A stretch of DNA of 64,000 nucleotides from [Mycoplasma] phocae (GTDB taxonomy: Bacteria > Bacillota_I > Bacilli_A > Mycoplasmatales > Metamycoplasmataceae), in contig NZ_CP029295.1 of assembly GCF_003332325.1 (NCBI RefSeq), positions 620,001-684,000 on the forward strand, written 5' to 3'. Positions 1 to 10,521 of this stretch are shown here, in pieces. The notes below the pieces were generated by a model, which was not told the origin of the DNA, searched no databases, and saw only the letters and a program-made list of their open reading frames with translations. A program made the translations under genes and the position numbers. The stretch's first letter is position 1; every line of letters begins with the position of its first letter.

Positions 1-224
1 AGGAAAGCATTTTTTCGCGGATTTTTATATTTTACTTTCATTTGAATTAATAAACCTTTTAGATAATCAAAGATTTCCAAATTATTAATAATAATATAAG
101 CAGTATTTTTTTCGATTCGTGCTGTGGATATAATCCCATTTAATAAATCACTTTTTTCATACTTACTTAATTTGCGACTAATAATATTTTTTTTAACTTC
201 ATAAGCAAATGACGAAATTGGCAT
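1..224 (-). CDS. whiA: WhiA-like DNA-binding protein, N-terminal part (cut by window edge)
   Basis: The first ~74 codons of a minus-strand gene are present; the rest lies outside the window. The protein begins MPISSFAYEVKKNIISRK and continues with an ARIEKNTAYIIINNLEIFDYL segment. This matches the start of the WhiA family (F-S-x-E-V-K-x-E-I opening, then the LAGLIDADG-like N-terminal domain). WhiA proteins are sporulation/cell-division-linked DNA-binding proteins conserved in Gram-positives and mollicutes. The ATG is preceded closely by GAGATAGG. The gene follows the 5S rRNA gene on the same strand, with a TATAAT-like box in the spacer. The assignment rests on the N-terminus only, so it is tentative. 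Confidence 0.55.
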   Translation of the reverse strand, partial: MPISSFAYEVKKNIISRKLSKYEKSDLLNGIISTARIEKNTAYIIINNLEIFDYLKGLLIQMKVKYKNPRKNAF

Positions 225-273
225 CCTATCTCTTTTCTACTAATTTAACTATATTATATAAAAAAATAATAAA

Positions 274-378
274 AAAAGCAACGACCTATTTTCCCATACG
301 GTATCGTCGGCACTGAAGGGCTTAACTGCTGAGTTCGGAATGGTATCAGGTGGAACCCCTTCGTTATGGTTGCTACGT
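274..378 (-). rRNA. rrf: 5S ribosomal RNA
   Basis: The minus strand reads AGCAACCATAACGAAGGGG, then the conserved core CCATTCCGAACTCAGCAGTT and AAGCCCTTCAGTGCCGACGA, ending GGGAAAATAGGTCGTTGC before a T-rich run. This is a bacterial 5S rRNA of about 100-105 nt; the exact ends are approximate. A TATAAT-like box (plus-strand attata at about 384) sits just upstream. No 23S or 16S gene is adjacent, so the 5S gene is unlinked here, as in several mycoplasmas. Confidence 0.93.
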
Positions 379-617
379 AATACATTATATAGTAAAAAAA
401 AATATTTTCACAAAAAAATTATTTTTTTTATTTTTTTTAAAATTTCATTTTTATGTGAATATAAAAAAATAATAAAACCTATTTCATTTTAGTTCATCTC
501 AAAGTGAAATAATGAAATTTTTAGATTATAAAAACCCATTTTGCTTCACAAAATTTTCTTTACCATAATAATGTTTCAAGGTTTTTATAATTATTTATTT
601 ATATAAGAAATGTATAT
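379..617. other. AT-rich spacer between 5S rRNA and lipoprotein gene
   Basis: This is a non-coding AT-rich stretch. It holds the presumed 5S promoter near 384-389 and, further on, only A/T-rich sequence. I see no ORF with family resemblance and no structured RNA beyond the terminator hairpin listed next. Confidence 0.5.
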
Positions 618-655
618 AAAAAATCAAGCCACAATTAATACTAGCTTGATTTTTA
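618..655 (-). terminator. Rho-independent terminator after lipoprotein gene
   Basis: AAAATCAAGC (620-629) pairs with GCTTGATTTT (644-653), giving a 10 bp stem flanked by A and T runs. It lies about 36 bp past the stop codon of the minus-strand lipoprotein gene and could act in both directions. Confidence 0.75.
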
Positions 656-690
656 ATTAATTATAAATTCATCAATTTTACGAAATTATT

Positions 691-2454
691 TTAATCAGAT
701 ACTAGTGGAAGAGAATAAAATTCATTAGCGTTAATATGAACTCCTTGATGATTTTGTTGGTTTTTGTCAAGAGAAAACTTAACATATAATTTTCCGTCTT
801 CTCCACCGGTGTTTTTTATAAGTAAAAATTCAACAATGAAAAATTTTTTTTCTTTATCAATTCTAAAAGAAAATGGAGTAATAATGTAATCTTTATACCT
901 GTCTTTTTGTTGATATGCAAAATCGGTTTTAAGTTTAGATTTAAATTCACTTAAATTTGTATAAGTTCCTTTGTAGTTAATAATTATTTGCGTTTGCAAA
1001 TTATAAAGTTTTAACTTATCGTCATATTTGTAATCAAATTTACTTTTATACTTTTCAAATTGATCACGAGTTATAAATTCCCCTAATATTTTCGGACCGT
1101 CACCATGTGAAAATTTTACATATAAATCAAAGTCGTATTTTCTATTAGAAGATTCATTTAATGAAATACGGTAATTAACTGCAACTGAATTTTTTTCTTG
1201 AAATCTCACATCAACATATTTAACTTCAAAATTAGTAATATTATTATTGAACTTAATTTTATCCTTTTGAAATAAATCGTTCAAATCATCACCTAGTTTG
1301 CCTTCATATTTGAAATCAACTCTAGTCTTATATCCTTCAATTCTATCATTTCTTATGTGGCTTAGTAGTTGATCTTCATGTTGTTTTTTGGGAATAGCAG
1401 CATTAAAATCTTCGACATTAACATAAGATGCTGTTTTTTTAAACTCATTATTAGAATACGCATATTCGACATAGACATCAAATGTATAATTAGCAGTTGT
1501 ATCAACAACTTTATATTTAGAAATTACTTTTCCATCAGGATTAACCTTTGTCTCGATTAATGTAATTTGATAATTCTTTAAATCACTATGAGTTACTTTA
1601 CTATCTTGAAACCAAAACTCTGACTCATTGCCAAGCTTACCATCATAGTAAAAGCTAACTTCCTTTTTAAAATCATTTACTATTTTTTGTTGTCTTTCAA
1701 TCTCAGAAATTTTTAAATCTAATAAATCTATAGATTCTTTTCAAGAAGTCTTATCCGACAATTTCACGAAATTAAATTCCAAAATTTTGTTTGCATTTTT
1801 ATCTAAAAAATTTTCTATTTCTAAATAATTTTGAACTTGCTTTTTATGTGATTTTAAATGAGCGAGATCATAACCATTATTAAAAACATTTTTTATATTT
1901 GTTTCTAAAGCATCTTGAAAAAATTTTATTCTTGTAGAAAATTCTTTAACAATTGTGGTTAAATCATCTTTTAGGTGCTTTGATAAATTATCAATAGTTT
2001 CTTTACTTTTAATTTTAGAATTTATTGATTCGAAATCTTTAATTAATCATTTATATTTATCGGTATTTACATCAGTTATAGAATTATTTGTAGGATAAAT
2101 TAAATTATGCATTTTATCAATGACTTTTTTTATTTCATCTAATCCTTTAAATTTTTTAGAAAACTCATCAATTATTTTTTGGTTTGCATCGGAGTCAATA
2201 GGCGCATTTATATCCTTCATTGAATTAGTATCTTTTTTTCCATTATCTTCTTTTTTATCAGAAGTATTGCCGTTGTTGACGTCACCTTTGTTTATATTAG
2301 GTCCGTTATTACTTTTATCATCCGTTTTTGCATCACCTTCAACAATTTCATCAGAATTGCCAATCATTGTTTTAGTACACGATGCAGCGATTAATGGCAA
2401 CGATGCAACTACTGTTGGCATTATAATCAATCATTTAAACTTATTATTTTTCAT
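691..2454 (-). CDS. Lipoprotein of 587 aa with repeated YxGKLG-type modules
   Basis: This gene is continuous with UGA as Trp from the ATG at 2454 to the stop at 691. It begins MKNNKFKWLIIMPTVVASLP and has a lipobox ending IAASC, so it is a predicted diacylglyceryl-modified surface lipoprotein. A low-complexity Asn/Asp/Lys/Gly linker follows (residues ~25-70). A helical part of about 200 residues comes next, and then at least two beta-rich modules opening with FYYDGKLGNES and FKYEGKLGDDL, plus a more divergent third (FDYKYDDKLKLY). The DEIKKVIDKMHNLIY segment followed by TDKYKWL is shared with the lipoprotein at 2603-3409, so the two are paralogues that probably arose by duplication. Function is unknown; it is probably a variable surface antigen. 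A terminator follows. Confidence 0.8.
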
Positions 2455-2602
2455 GAGTTATCCTTTTGTTTTGTTAGAAATGAAATACCCAATTATATGA
2501 ATTAGAAATACTATTAAATTGAAATTAACAATTGACAAAATTAATTAATATTTTAAAATCTTTACAAAGCTATTTTTAGAGTCAATATCATATATTTTTT
2601 AA

Positions 2603-3409
2603 TTAAGACTTCATTTTCATAGATTTTGCTGACATTATTGTTTTCATTTGTTCTTTTTGCAATTCATAAAATTTCGTTAGTCATTCTACATCTTTAAAAA
2701 TTTCTAGCTTATATGTTGGAAATTTTTTGTAAATTTCTTCTAATGTACTTTCAATTTTTAAATAATTTTCAACTTCTTTCTTATATGCTTCAAAAAGTTC
2801 TTTACTAATTTTTCCTTTTGATAATATTCTATTATAAGTGTAGGAAATGTCGTCCTTGAATACTTCTTGAAGTTCTCTAATTTTTTTATGAAATGAACTA
2901 ATTATTTTTTGCTCGTCTTCCTTTATACGCAATGATAATTGATCTGCTACAGCTTTAGTATTTTCGCTAGATCTTGCTAATTCTAAATCGGTCTTTAATC
3001 ATTTGTATTTATCTGTTTCGATGTCTGTTTTTGAATTATTACTATAAAATAAATTATGAAATTCATCTATTAATTTCTTCATTTCATCTAATCTATCAAA
3101 TTTTTTTATAAATTCTGCTTTTATATTGAATGCTGGAACAATAATCAATGCGTCTATTATCTCTGGTTTTGGTGCTGGTGCTGGATTTAAATCAGGATTT
3201 GGTTGTGGTGCTGGTGCTGGATTTGAATCAGGCTTTAAATCAGGTTTTGGTTGTGGTGTTTGATCAGGAGTTGGTTTTGGTGGAGTTTGTGTCTCACCAT
3301 CTTTTGCATCATTACTATCTTTTTTCTTATTACATGCCGCAGCAATTAAGGGTATAGATGTAATTGCTACAGGTAAAGCAATTCATCACTTGAAATTTTT
3401 TTTCTTCAT
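2603..3409 (-). CDS. Lipoprotein of 268 aa with Pro-rich linker
   Basis: This prolipoprotein starts MKKKNFKWWIALPVAITSIP and has the lipobox IAAAC. A linker of short tandem P-x-P-D-L-x-P type repeats (residues ~40-85) follows. Next comes a helical domain whose DEMKKLIDEFHNLFY segment, followed by TDKYKWL, matches the larger lipoprotein downstream. The C-terminal part is predicted coiled coil (KKIRELQEVFK, YKKEVENYLKIESTLEEIYKK) and it ends KSMKMKS. It lacks the YxGKLG modules of its paralogue. The N-terminus is close to that of the lipoprotein at 54745 (MTKKNFKWWIALPTVV). It is transcribed away from gap. Surface location is predicted; function is unknown. Confidence 0.78.
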
Positions 3410-3687
3410 AAATTGTTTTTTCCTTCTTTTTTTATAAGTCTATTATATTATACACATAAAATAAAATAGAAATCAAAGTACTAATATTCAAAAAATTAAC
3501 TATTTTTTACATTTTTTTAGCAAAAAAACAAAAATTTTTATTTTTAATAAAAACCAAATTTATTTTTTTACTACTAATTTAAATTGTATAAAAGCTATTT
3601 TTTGTTATTTATGCACCATAATTTAACAAAAAAAATATAATTATAAATGTGTATTACTAATTATTAAAATATATATCGGAGGATAAT
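3410..3687. promoter_or_regulatory. Divergent promoter region, lipoprotein / gap
   Basis: This is an AT-rich divergent spacer. A TATAAT box at about 3637-3642 lies ~45 bp before the gap ATG and is a good -10 candidate for gap. A GGAGG Shine-Dalgarno stands 7 nt before that ATG. The lipoprotein gene on the other strand has an AGAAGGAAAA-type ribosome binding site. Confidence 0.55.
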
Positions 3688-4689
<1,002 letters not shown>

Positions 4690-4704
4690 TTGAAATAAAG
4701 TTAT

Positions 4705-4738
4705 TAAAAAAATAAGATTTCGCGATCTTATTTTTTTG
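4705..4738. terminator. Bidirectional terminator between gap and lon
   Basis: AAAAAATAAGAT, loop TTCGCG, ATCTTATTTTTT forms a 12 bp stem with T runs on both strands. It lies between the convergent stops of gap (4689) and lon (4757). Confidence 0.85.
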
Positions 4739-4756
4739 TTGCATCTAAATTTATTA

Positions 4757-7246
4757 TTATTTAAATATTTCTTGATAGATTTCGTCGTAGTATTTAACTG
4801 GAATAAATTGAACTTCTTTTTTAACTTCTTGTGGAACATCAACTAGATTTTTAAAGTTATCATTTGGAATAAAAATCTTCTTAATTCCGAATTGTGTTGC
4901 TGCAAGTGATTTTTCTTTTAAACCACCAATTGGTAAAACTTTTCCTCTTAAAGTAATTTCACCTGTCATACCAACAATAGCAGGTACTGGTTTTTTAGTT
5001 AAAGCACTAATAATTGAAGTTGTAAAAGTAACTCCGGCACTAGGTCCATCTTTTGGAATGGCCCCAGCAGGTACGTGAATATGAATTGAGTTATTTTCAA
5101 AATCAAAATCAATTCCAAATTTTTTAGCATTAGATCTTACATAAGCTAAAGCAATTTGTGCTGATTCTTTCATAACATCCTTTAGCTGACCGGTTAGTTT
5201 TAAACCATCTTTGCCTGGGAATGTTGTTACTTCAATTGCTAAAGTAGAGCCACCAAAACTTGTATATGCTAAACCGTTAACAACCCCAATTTGGGCTTTG
5301 TTTTCATTTTCATCATCTTCAAATTTAACTGGTCCTAAAAAGTCTACAACTGCTTCTTTGGTTACCACAAATTCTTTTTTGATTTTCTTATCTAGGATTT
5401 GCACAACAATTTTTCTGGCAATACTGTCAAGAATTCTTTTTAATTCACGAACTCCACTTTCGCGAGTGTAGAATCTTACAATAAATTCTAAAACTTCATC
5501 ACTTAATTGCATTTGCTTTTCAGTTAAGGCATTTTGTAAATATATTTTTGGCATTAGATATGATTTAGCAATTTCTATTTTTTCTTTTGTTGTGTATGTT
5601 GATAATTCAAGAATTTCAACCCTATCAATTAAAGGAGCAGGAATGGTGTCATATGAGTTAGCAGTAGCAATAAATAGAACTTTTGACAAATCATATTCCA
5701 AATCAAGATAGTGATCTTGGAAGTTAGCGTTTTGTTCAGGATCAAGAACCTCAAGCATAGCACTTGTTGGATCACCACGAAAATCTGATGACATTTTGTC
5801 AATTTCATCTAATAGAATAACGGGATTAGAAACACGAGATTTTTTAATTGCTGAAATAATTTTCCCAGGCATTGCACCAACATAGGTTCTTCTGTGTCCC
5901 CTTATTTCACTTTCATCTTTAACCCCACCTAATGAAACTTTAATAAACTTTCTTTTTAATGCTTCAGCTATTGATTTAGCTAAAGTAGTTTTACCAGTTC
6001 CTGGAGGACCAATTAAAGTTAAAATAGGAATATTATTAACTGGGTTATTATTTGTTTGACCAGCTTGTGTAACAAATAGATTTGTATCGATAAAATGTTC
6101 TGGATCATTTTTGATTGCAATATATTCATTTTTCGAAGATTTGCCTTTAGTGTGAGTTAAGACAGAAATAAATTCCAAAATTCTTTCCTTTGGTTTCTTA
6201 AGACCGTAGTGATCTCTGTCAAGAATCTTTCTAACAAAATCAATGTCAATAATTTCTTTACTTACTTTTCTTCATGGTAGATTTAGTAGAAGATCGATGT
6301 ATGTTTTGGAAATGTTAGCTTCTGGACTTGAAGGCATCATTGAAGACATACGGTTTTGTTCACTTCTTAGTGCATCTAAAACATATTGTGGATATTGTTT
6401 TTTTAATGCATCATTTTCTTCGATGCTATCAACTAATTTGTTACCACCTTCATCTTCATTTAGCATTTTATTAATTTGACGTAATTTTTCACGCAAGAAG
6501 AATTCACGTTGCTGTGTTTCCATATCGCCACGAAGGTTGCTATTGATTTCACTTTCAATTTCATCAAATTTAATTCTATTAATCAATTTCTTCAAAATTT
6601 CGTCAAATCTAATATCTAAATTACTATAGTTTATAAATTTAAGTAGTTCAATGGTTGAAAAACTACTACGCATATAGTTAATAGTTTTTCATGAAATTAA
6701 TGAATAATCAGCGATATTAATATCATTTTTATAAGAACTCAAAAAATTAGAAATTGCCTTGAAATTTCCATTTGTTTTCATACTATCTTCAGTCGGGTCA
6801 AAATGTGGAGCTGATAATTTTCTAATAATCATTGAAACTTTTTTAAATTTATCGCTAATAGTTTTAATGTTTTTGTTTTCTAAAATTTCTTCTTCAGTAT
6901 TAGCATAAATTACGTGATTATTATCCTTATCTGAACCTTGTTTTGTTTCAAGACTAATAATTTTTTGACGGTCGCCTGATTTTAGTAGAAGATCGTAAAT
7001 TCCGTTGTTATCTTCTTTTGCAACAATTTCGGCAATTACTCCATATTCTTCTAATTGGCCGATATTAGGCTCGTTTTTAATATCAACATCTCTTTTGATA
7101 AAGGCAATTAAAATTTTATTTTGATATTTTTCGATTGACTCAAAAAGAGCACTAACAGATGTAGGCTTGCCAACTCTTATTTTTTCATTCTCAATACCGA
7201 ATGGTAAGATAATTTGATTTTTAATCGCTATAAATGGAATTTTCAT
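4757..7246 (-). CDS. lon: ATP-dependent protease Lon
   Basis: Lon degrades misfolded and regulatory proteins in the cytoplasm as a hexamer. The gene encodes 829 aa with UGA as Trp. An N-terminal substrate-binding domain (opening [17 protein letters not shown]) occupies residues 1 to about 190, followed by a coiled region. The AAA+ domain has Walker A GPPGTGKT (about residue 413) and Walker B ILLDEIDK. The C-terminal serine/lysine-dyad protease has PKDGPSAG (Ser about 736) and GGLKEK (Lys about 777). An insertion of roughly 30 residues, rich in Asn, Lys and Thr, sits just before Walker A. The ribosome binding site is AGAAAGGAAA. Its neighbours grpE and hrcA make this a proteostasis cluster, although a terminator separates lon from grpE. 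Confidence 0.97.
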
Positions 7247-7293
7247 AAATTTCCTTTCTAAAATTAAGTTATAAATTCGCTAATTAATTAAAA

Positions 7294-7336
7294 TAAAGCA
7301 TTATATATTTTAAACTTATTTATCTAATGCTTTATA
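7294..7336 (-). terminator. Terminator after grpE
   Basis: TAAAGCATTA (7294-7303) pairs with TAATGCTTTA (7325-7334), followed on the minus strand by TTTTAATT. It separates the hrcA-grpE unit from lon. Confidence 0.65.
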
Positions 7337-7348
7337 AAAATGAGACTT

Positions 7349-8152
7349 CTATTTTTTCACAATTACCAATGCAGGTTTAATAGTTCGATTGTGAAGTTTA
7401 TATCCGATATTCTTAACCATAACAATTGATTCAGATTCATTGCCTTCTTCAGTTACTTCAAATGCTTGGTGAATGTTAGGATCAAATTTATCGCCGATAG
7501 CAGGAATAATTTTTTCCACACCATGTTCATTCATTATAACGTCGATTTGATTACATAGCATCTCAAATCCACGAACAAAGTTTTGAACGATTGAATTATC
7601 AATTCCTTTAGCACTATTAACGGCAATTTCTAAATTGTTTAATGGTGTTAAAAGATCTTCTAAAAAAGATTGTAAAGCATAATCTTTTATTTCTTTTGTT
7701 TGGTTAGCAATATGCTCATCATTTTTTTGTTTATGCTCATTTAATTGATTTTGAGCTTTTTCTTGGAATTCAATTAATTGTTTTCTAAAACTCTTTTCAT
7801 TTTCAACAATTTCAGAATTTAGTTGCTCTACTTTTTGCAATAAACTAACTGCTTTTGTTTGAGCTTCTATTACATCATTATGTGATCTATTGTAATTTTC
7901 AAGAACACTTCTATAAAGTTCTGGAGTTTCGGTTTTTTTAATAATTCTAATTATTGAATCTCCTTGTTCCAATTTGCATTTGATTTCATTATTTTCATCA
8001 ATTTCCATTGTTTCAAATGCTTCTTCGATTTCTTTACTAAAAGTATTTGTTTTAAAAAATCCCTTTTGAACTTCTTCATCATTATAATGTTTTTTTGGTT
8101 TATCTAAAACCACAAATTCAACATAGTCAAATTCATTTATTTTGTTACTCAT
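7349..8152 (-). CDS. grpE: GrpE, nucleotide exchange factor for DnaK
   Basis: GrpE promotes ADP release from DnaK in the Hsp70 cycle. The C-terminal half is typical: a long coiled coil (residues ~95-165), then VQNFVRGFEML, GVEKIIPAIGDKFDPNIHQA and a beta-wing ending NRTIKPALVIVKK. At 267 aa it is longer than the usual ~190 aa. The extra ~90 N-terminal residues (FDYVEFVVLDKPKK, CKLEQGDSIIRIIKK) are mycoplasma-type. Its ATG overlaps the hrcA stop (ATGAGTAA), implying translational coupling with its heat-shock repressor. Confidence 0.95.
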   Translation of the reverse strand: MSNKINEFDYVEFVVLDKPKKHYNDEEVQKGFFKTNTFSKEIEEAFETMEIDENNEIKCKLEQGDSIIRIIKKTETPELYRSVLENYNRSHNDVIEAQTKAVSLLQKVEQLNSEIVENEKSFRKQLIEFQEKAQNQLNEHKQKNDEHIANQTKEIKDYALQSFLEDLLTPLNNLEIAVNSAKGIDNSIVQNFVRGFEMLCNQIDVIMNEHGVEKIIPAIGDKFDPNIHQAFEVTEEGNESESIVMVKNIGYKLHNRTIKPALVIVKK

Positions 8153-9170
8153 CTTTGTTCCCGTTCCTATCTTTAATAATTTTTTCTAAAATATTTATTG
8201 CTTCAAATGATTCTTTAAAGTCTAAATTTTTAGGTCCAACTATGCTAATTTCTTTAATGTTTTCACTGTTTACAAAATCAATTTTTTTGGAAATAATATT
8301 CAAATTAGGTCTGGATACATCTAATTTAATGTTATTTTCATCATCTAAATTGTTTTCTATCGCTTCTCACACAGAATGATTTTCTATTAAATCAAACAGT
8401 TTTGCTATCTCTTCTCGTGAAATTTTTTCAGATAAAATTATAGCACTTTTGTTGAAGGCTTTATTTTCAATTTTTTCCTCAAACCTAAAAATAGTCTTAA
8501 TAAATTTCTGCATAATTACTTCATAATTTTTTATTTGCTTGCTAAAAATTGGCGATAATGATTGAATTTTAGAAGCAAGTTCAATTAAGGGAGTATCAAT
8601 TAAGCGTTCTTTAAACAACCTAATAGCAATTCGTAAATCATTAAGTTCAACACCATTGTCAAAGTTAAAGATTTTATTTTGAACATTGCCGCCGCTTGTT
8701 ACTAATACAACAACCGCTGAAGCACTATTCAAAGCTGTTAGTTGAATGCTTTTCAAAGTTTCATATAAATTATTAGATGTAGCAACAATGGCAAATCCTG
8801 CCATTTGTCCAACAATTTTTGCTGCTTCATCTAATGTTGAATCAATGCTTATTCTTCTCTTAGCTAAAAGATCTTCTAAACGTTCATCAAAATATTCAAG
8901 AGGATTGTATACCAAATTTTTAGCATAATATTCAAGTCCCTTTGCCGAAGGAACTCTACCACCTGAGGTGTGTGGTTTTTCTAAAAAATTACGTTTTTCA
9001 AGTTCTGCCATAATATTTCTAATTGTTGCCGATGAGCAATTTAATTTTTGCTCTTCAACAAGTTTTTGCGAACCAACTGGTTCACCTGTTTCAATGTACA
9101 TATCGACAATTAACTTGAAATAGTGGGCTAATTTTGCATTTATTTTTTCATCTTTAAAATCGTGATTCAT
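8145..9170 (-). CDS. hrcA: Heat-inducible transcription repressor HrcA
   Basis: HrcA binds CIRCE operators and represses chaperone genes. It has 341 residues, the family size. The N-terminal winged helix contains VGSQKLVEEQKLNCSSATIR, then EKPHTSGGRVPS, the family hallmark. The C-terminal GAF-like dimerisation domain ends ISIVGPKNL. The first stop seen under the standard code (8367) is a UGA Trp, and the gene runs on to the TAA at 8145, overlapping grpE by 8 bp. The ribosome binding site is GAGG before ATAATATG. Its own leader carries two GTGCTAA half-sites, so autoregulation is plausible. Confidence 0.96.
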
Positions 9171-9180
9171 ATTATCCTCA

Positions 9181-9223
9181 TTAGCACTATTTTAGCACCT
9201 AAAAGCCATTATTGCCAAAAAAT
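9181..9223 (-). promoter_or_regulatory. hrcA promoter with CIRCE-like half-sites
   Basis: On the minus strand TTGGCA (about 9215-9220) and TAAAAT form a -35/-10 pair with an ~18 bp spacer. Two copies of GTGCTAA (9192-9198 and 9181-9187 as TTAGCAC on plus) lie at and just after the -10. GTGCTAA is the right half of the CIRCE operator. Here the halves are in direct rather than inverted order, so HrcA binding is only inferred. Confidence 0.4.
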
Positions 9224-9267
9224 GGGAAAAAAAAATGCGAAATGCACTTTTAGTCAGTTTCCTGAAA

Positions 9268-9344
9268 TGGCGCGCCCGGCAGGAGTCGAACCCGCAACCT
9301 TTTGGGCCGTAACCAAACACTCTGTCCAATTGAGCTACGGGCGC
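9268..9344 (-). tRNA. tRNA-Arg (anticodon ACG)
   Basis: The minus strand gives GCGCCCGTAGCTCAATTGG and so on, with the acceptor stem GCGCCCG closing on CGGGCGC. The anticodon loop TTACGGC (anticodon ACG) is held by TTTGG/CCAAA, the T-arm contains GGTTCGACTCC, and CCA is encoded. It reads CGN Arg codons through A34-to-I editing. Confidence 0.95.
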
Positions 9345-9350
9345 ATTATA

Positions 9351-9425
9351 TGGAGCCACCAACCGGATTCGAACCGGTAATCAAGGTGTTGCAGACCTAT
9401 GCCTTGGCCGTTTGGCTATGGTGGC
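9351..9425 (-). tRNA. tRNA-Cys (anticodon GCA)
   Basis: The minus strand gives GCCACCATAGCCAAACGG, then the anticodon loop CTGCAAC (anticodon GCA), the T-arm GGTTCGAATCC and encoded CCA. It lies 6 bp upstream of tRNA-Arg, so the two are co-transcribed. TATAAT-like boxes lie at about 9445-9465. Confidence 0.96.
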
Positions 9426-9487
9426 ACATGGCCATAATTCCAATTAATATTATATATTATATTACTAATTTTTGTGCAAAATAAAGA

Positions 9488-9508
9488 AAAAGCGTAGAGG
9501 GACGCTTT
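9488..9508 (-). terminator. Terminator after the DnaI-like gene
   Basis: AAAGCGT (9489-9495), loop AGAGGG, ACGCTTT, with a T-rich tail on the minus strand. It lies between the DnaI-like gene and the tRNA pair. Confidence 0.7.
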
Positions 9509-9578
9509 ATACTATATTAATGAAAATATAAAAAAATTATATACTATATGAAAGTTAATTTGATTTTATTTATTTAAA

Positions 9579-10508
9579 TTATTTATTTTTAGCAATAAAT
9601 TTTGCCATTGTGCGATTTATAGTGCCTTTTAATAGCTTTTCAACACCATTAATTCGTGGATTACGTTCTAATTTATTAGTAGTAGTGTTAATAATCGAAA
9701 CGCTATTTAAAGTAATATCAATTAATGAAGTTATAAAAGTTGGTTTTTCATCCAATTCTCTCTGATTCAAAGTTGCGATCAAATTAGTAACAAATAATTC
9801 GGGTTTAGCACCAATCCCAAAATTATTCAAAAATAAATAATCGACGCGGTTTAAATAATTATTAATCATTTCATTTTCTTCGTGCTTATTATTTCGATAA
9901 TTATTCATAGTATGATTAAAAAATTGATTAACATCTAAAAAGGCAACGGTCTTATTTTTTGTTGTTCCCAGTAAAAATGCTAAATATTTCATAATGGCTT
10001 GAGCATTAACAAAATTACTATCAACTAAGAAAAAGCCTTTTTTGCTTTTTAGCGAAGTAATTTTTTTAATTTCAGAAATAAGAGCTTTATCAAAATAATT
10101 TAAAGCTAATTTGGCCTCAGTGTGAATTTTTGTCGGACTTTTTTTATTAGGAGTATCAAAATATAATTTTCACTCGTTTTCAAGCTTGGTAATATTTGTT
10201 AATCAAAAATTATCTTCTTGTTTCTTTTTTAGAAAAAAATGATTGCTTGAAAAATCAATTTGTAGATTATTATAGGCATCAACAGTTAACTTTCAGTCTG
10301 GTTCTTTATCATCATTATTAATTAAATAGTTATAGAAGCGCTGCAAAAGTGACATACCTTTTTCCACTTGTTCAGGCGTTAAATTAAATTTATTAATGAT
10401 TTCTTGAATCTTGGGATGAATAAGCAGCTTTTGAGATTCTTCTTTGGGATCAAAATTTGATAAAAAATCTTTTCCAAATAATTTTGCAATATCTTTTTTT
10501 AAATTCAT
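9579..10508 (-). CDS. dnaI: DnaI-like primosomal protein lacking a P-loop
   Basis: The gene encodes 309 aa and follows the DnaB/DnaD-like gene, as dnaI follows dnaB in Firmicutes, where DnaI loads the replicative helicase. The fold order of the AAA+ domain can be followed: a strand GFFLVDS where Walker A should be, TVAFLDVNQFFNHTMNNY as the next strand/helix, YLFLNNFG where Walker B DDIG should be, and EKPTFITS as sensor 1. The Gly-Lys-Thr of Walker A is absent, and the Walker B acids are replaced by Asn-Asn, so ATP hydrolysis looks lost. The ribosome binding site AAGGAGAGCTA lies in the short gap after the upstream gene. I am fairly sure of the family but unsure that it still loads helicase. 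Confidence 0.7.
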
Positions 10509-10521
10509 TAGCTCTCCTTAT

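Noticed and set aside
3148-3357. Plus-strand Leu/Val-rich ORF
   Set aside because: It is the complement of the Pro-rich repeat linker of the minus-strand lipoprotein; composition follows from the repeat.
4757-7246. Lon as a broken gene in three pieces
   Set aside because: The interruptions are in-frame UGA codons at Trp positions; under code 4 it is one 829-aa protein. The same applies to dnaE, proS, pyk, ftsH, gyrA and others.
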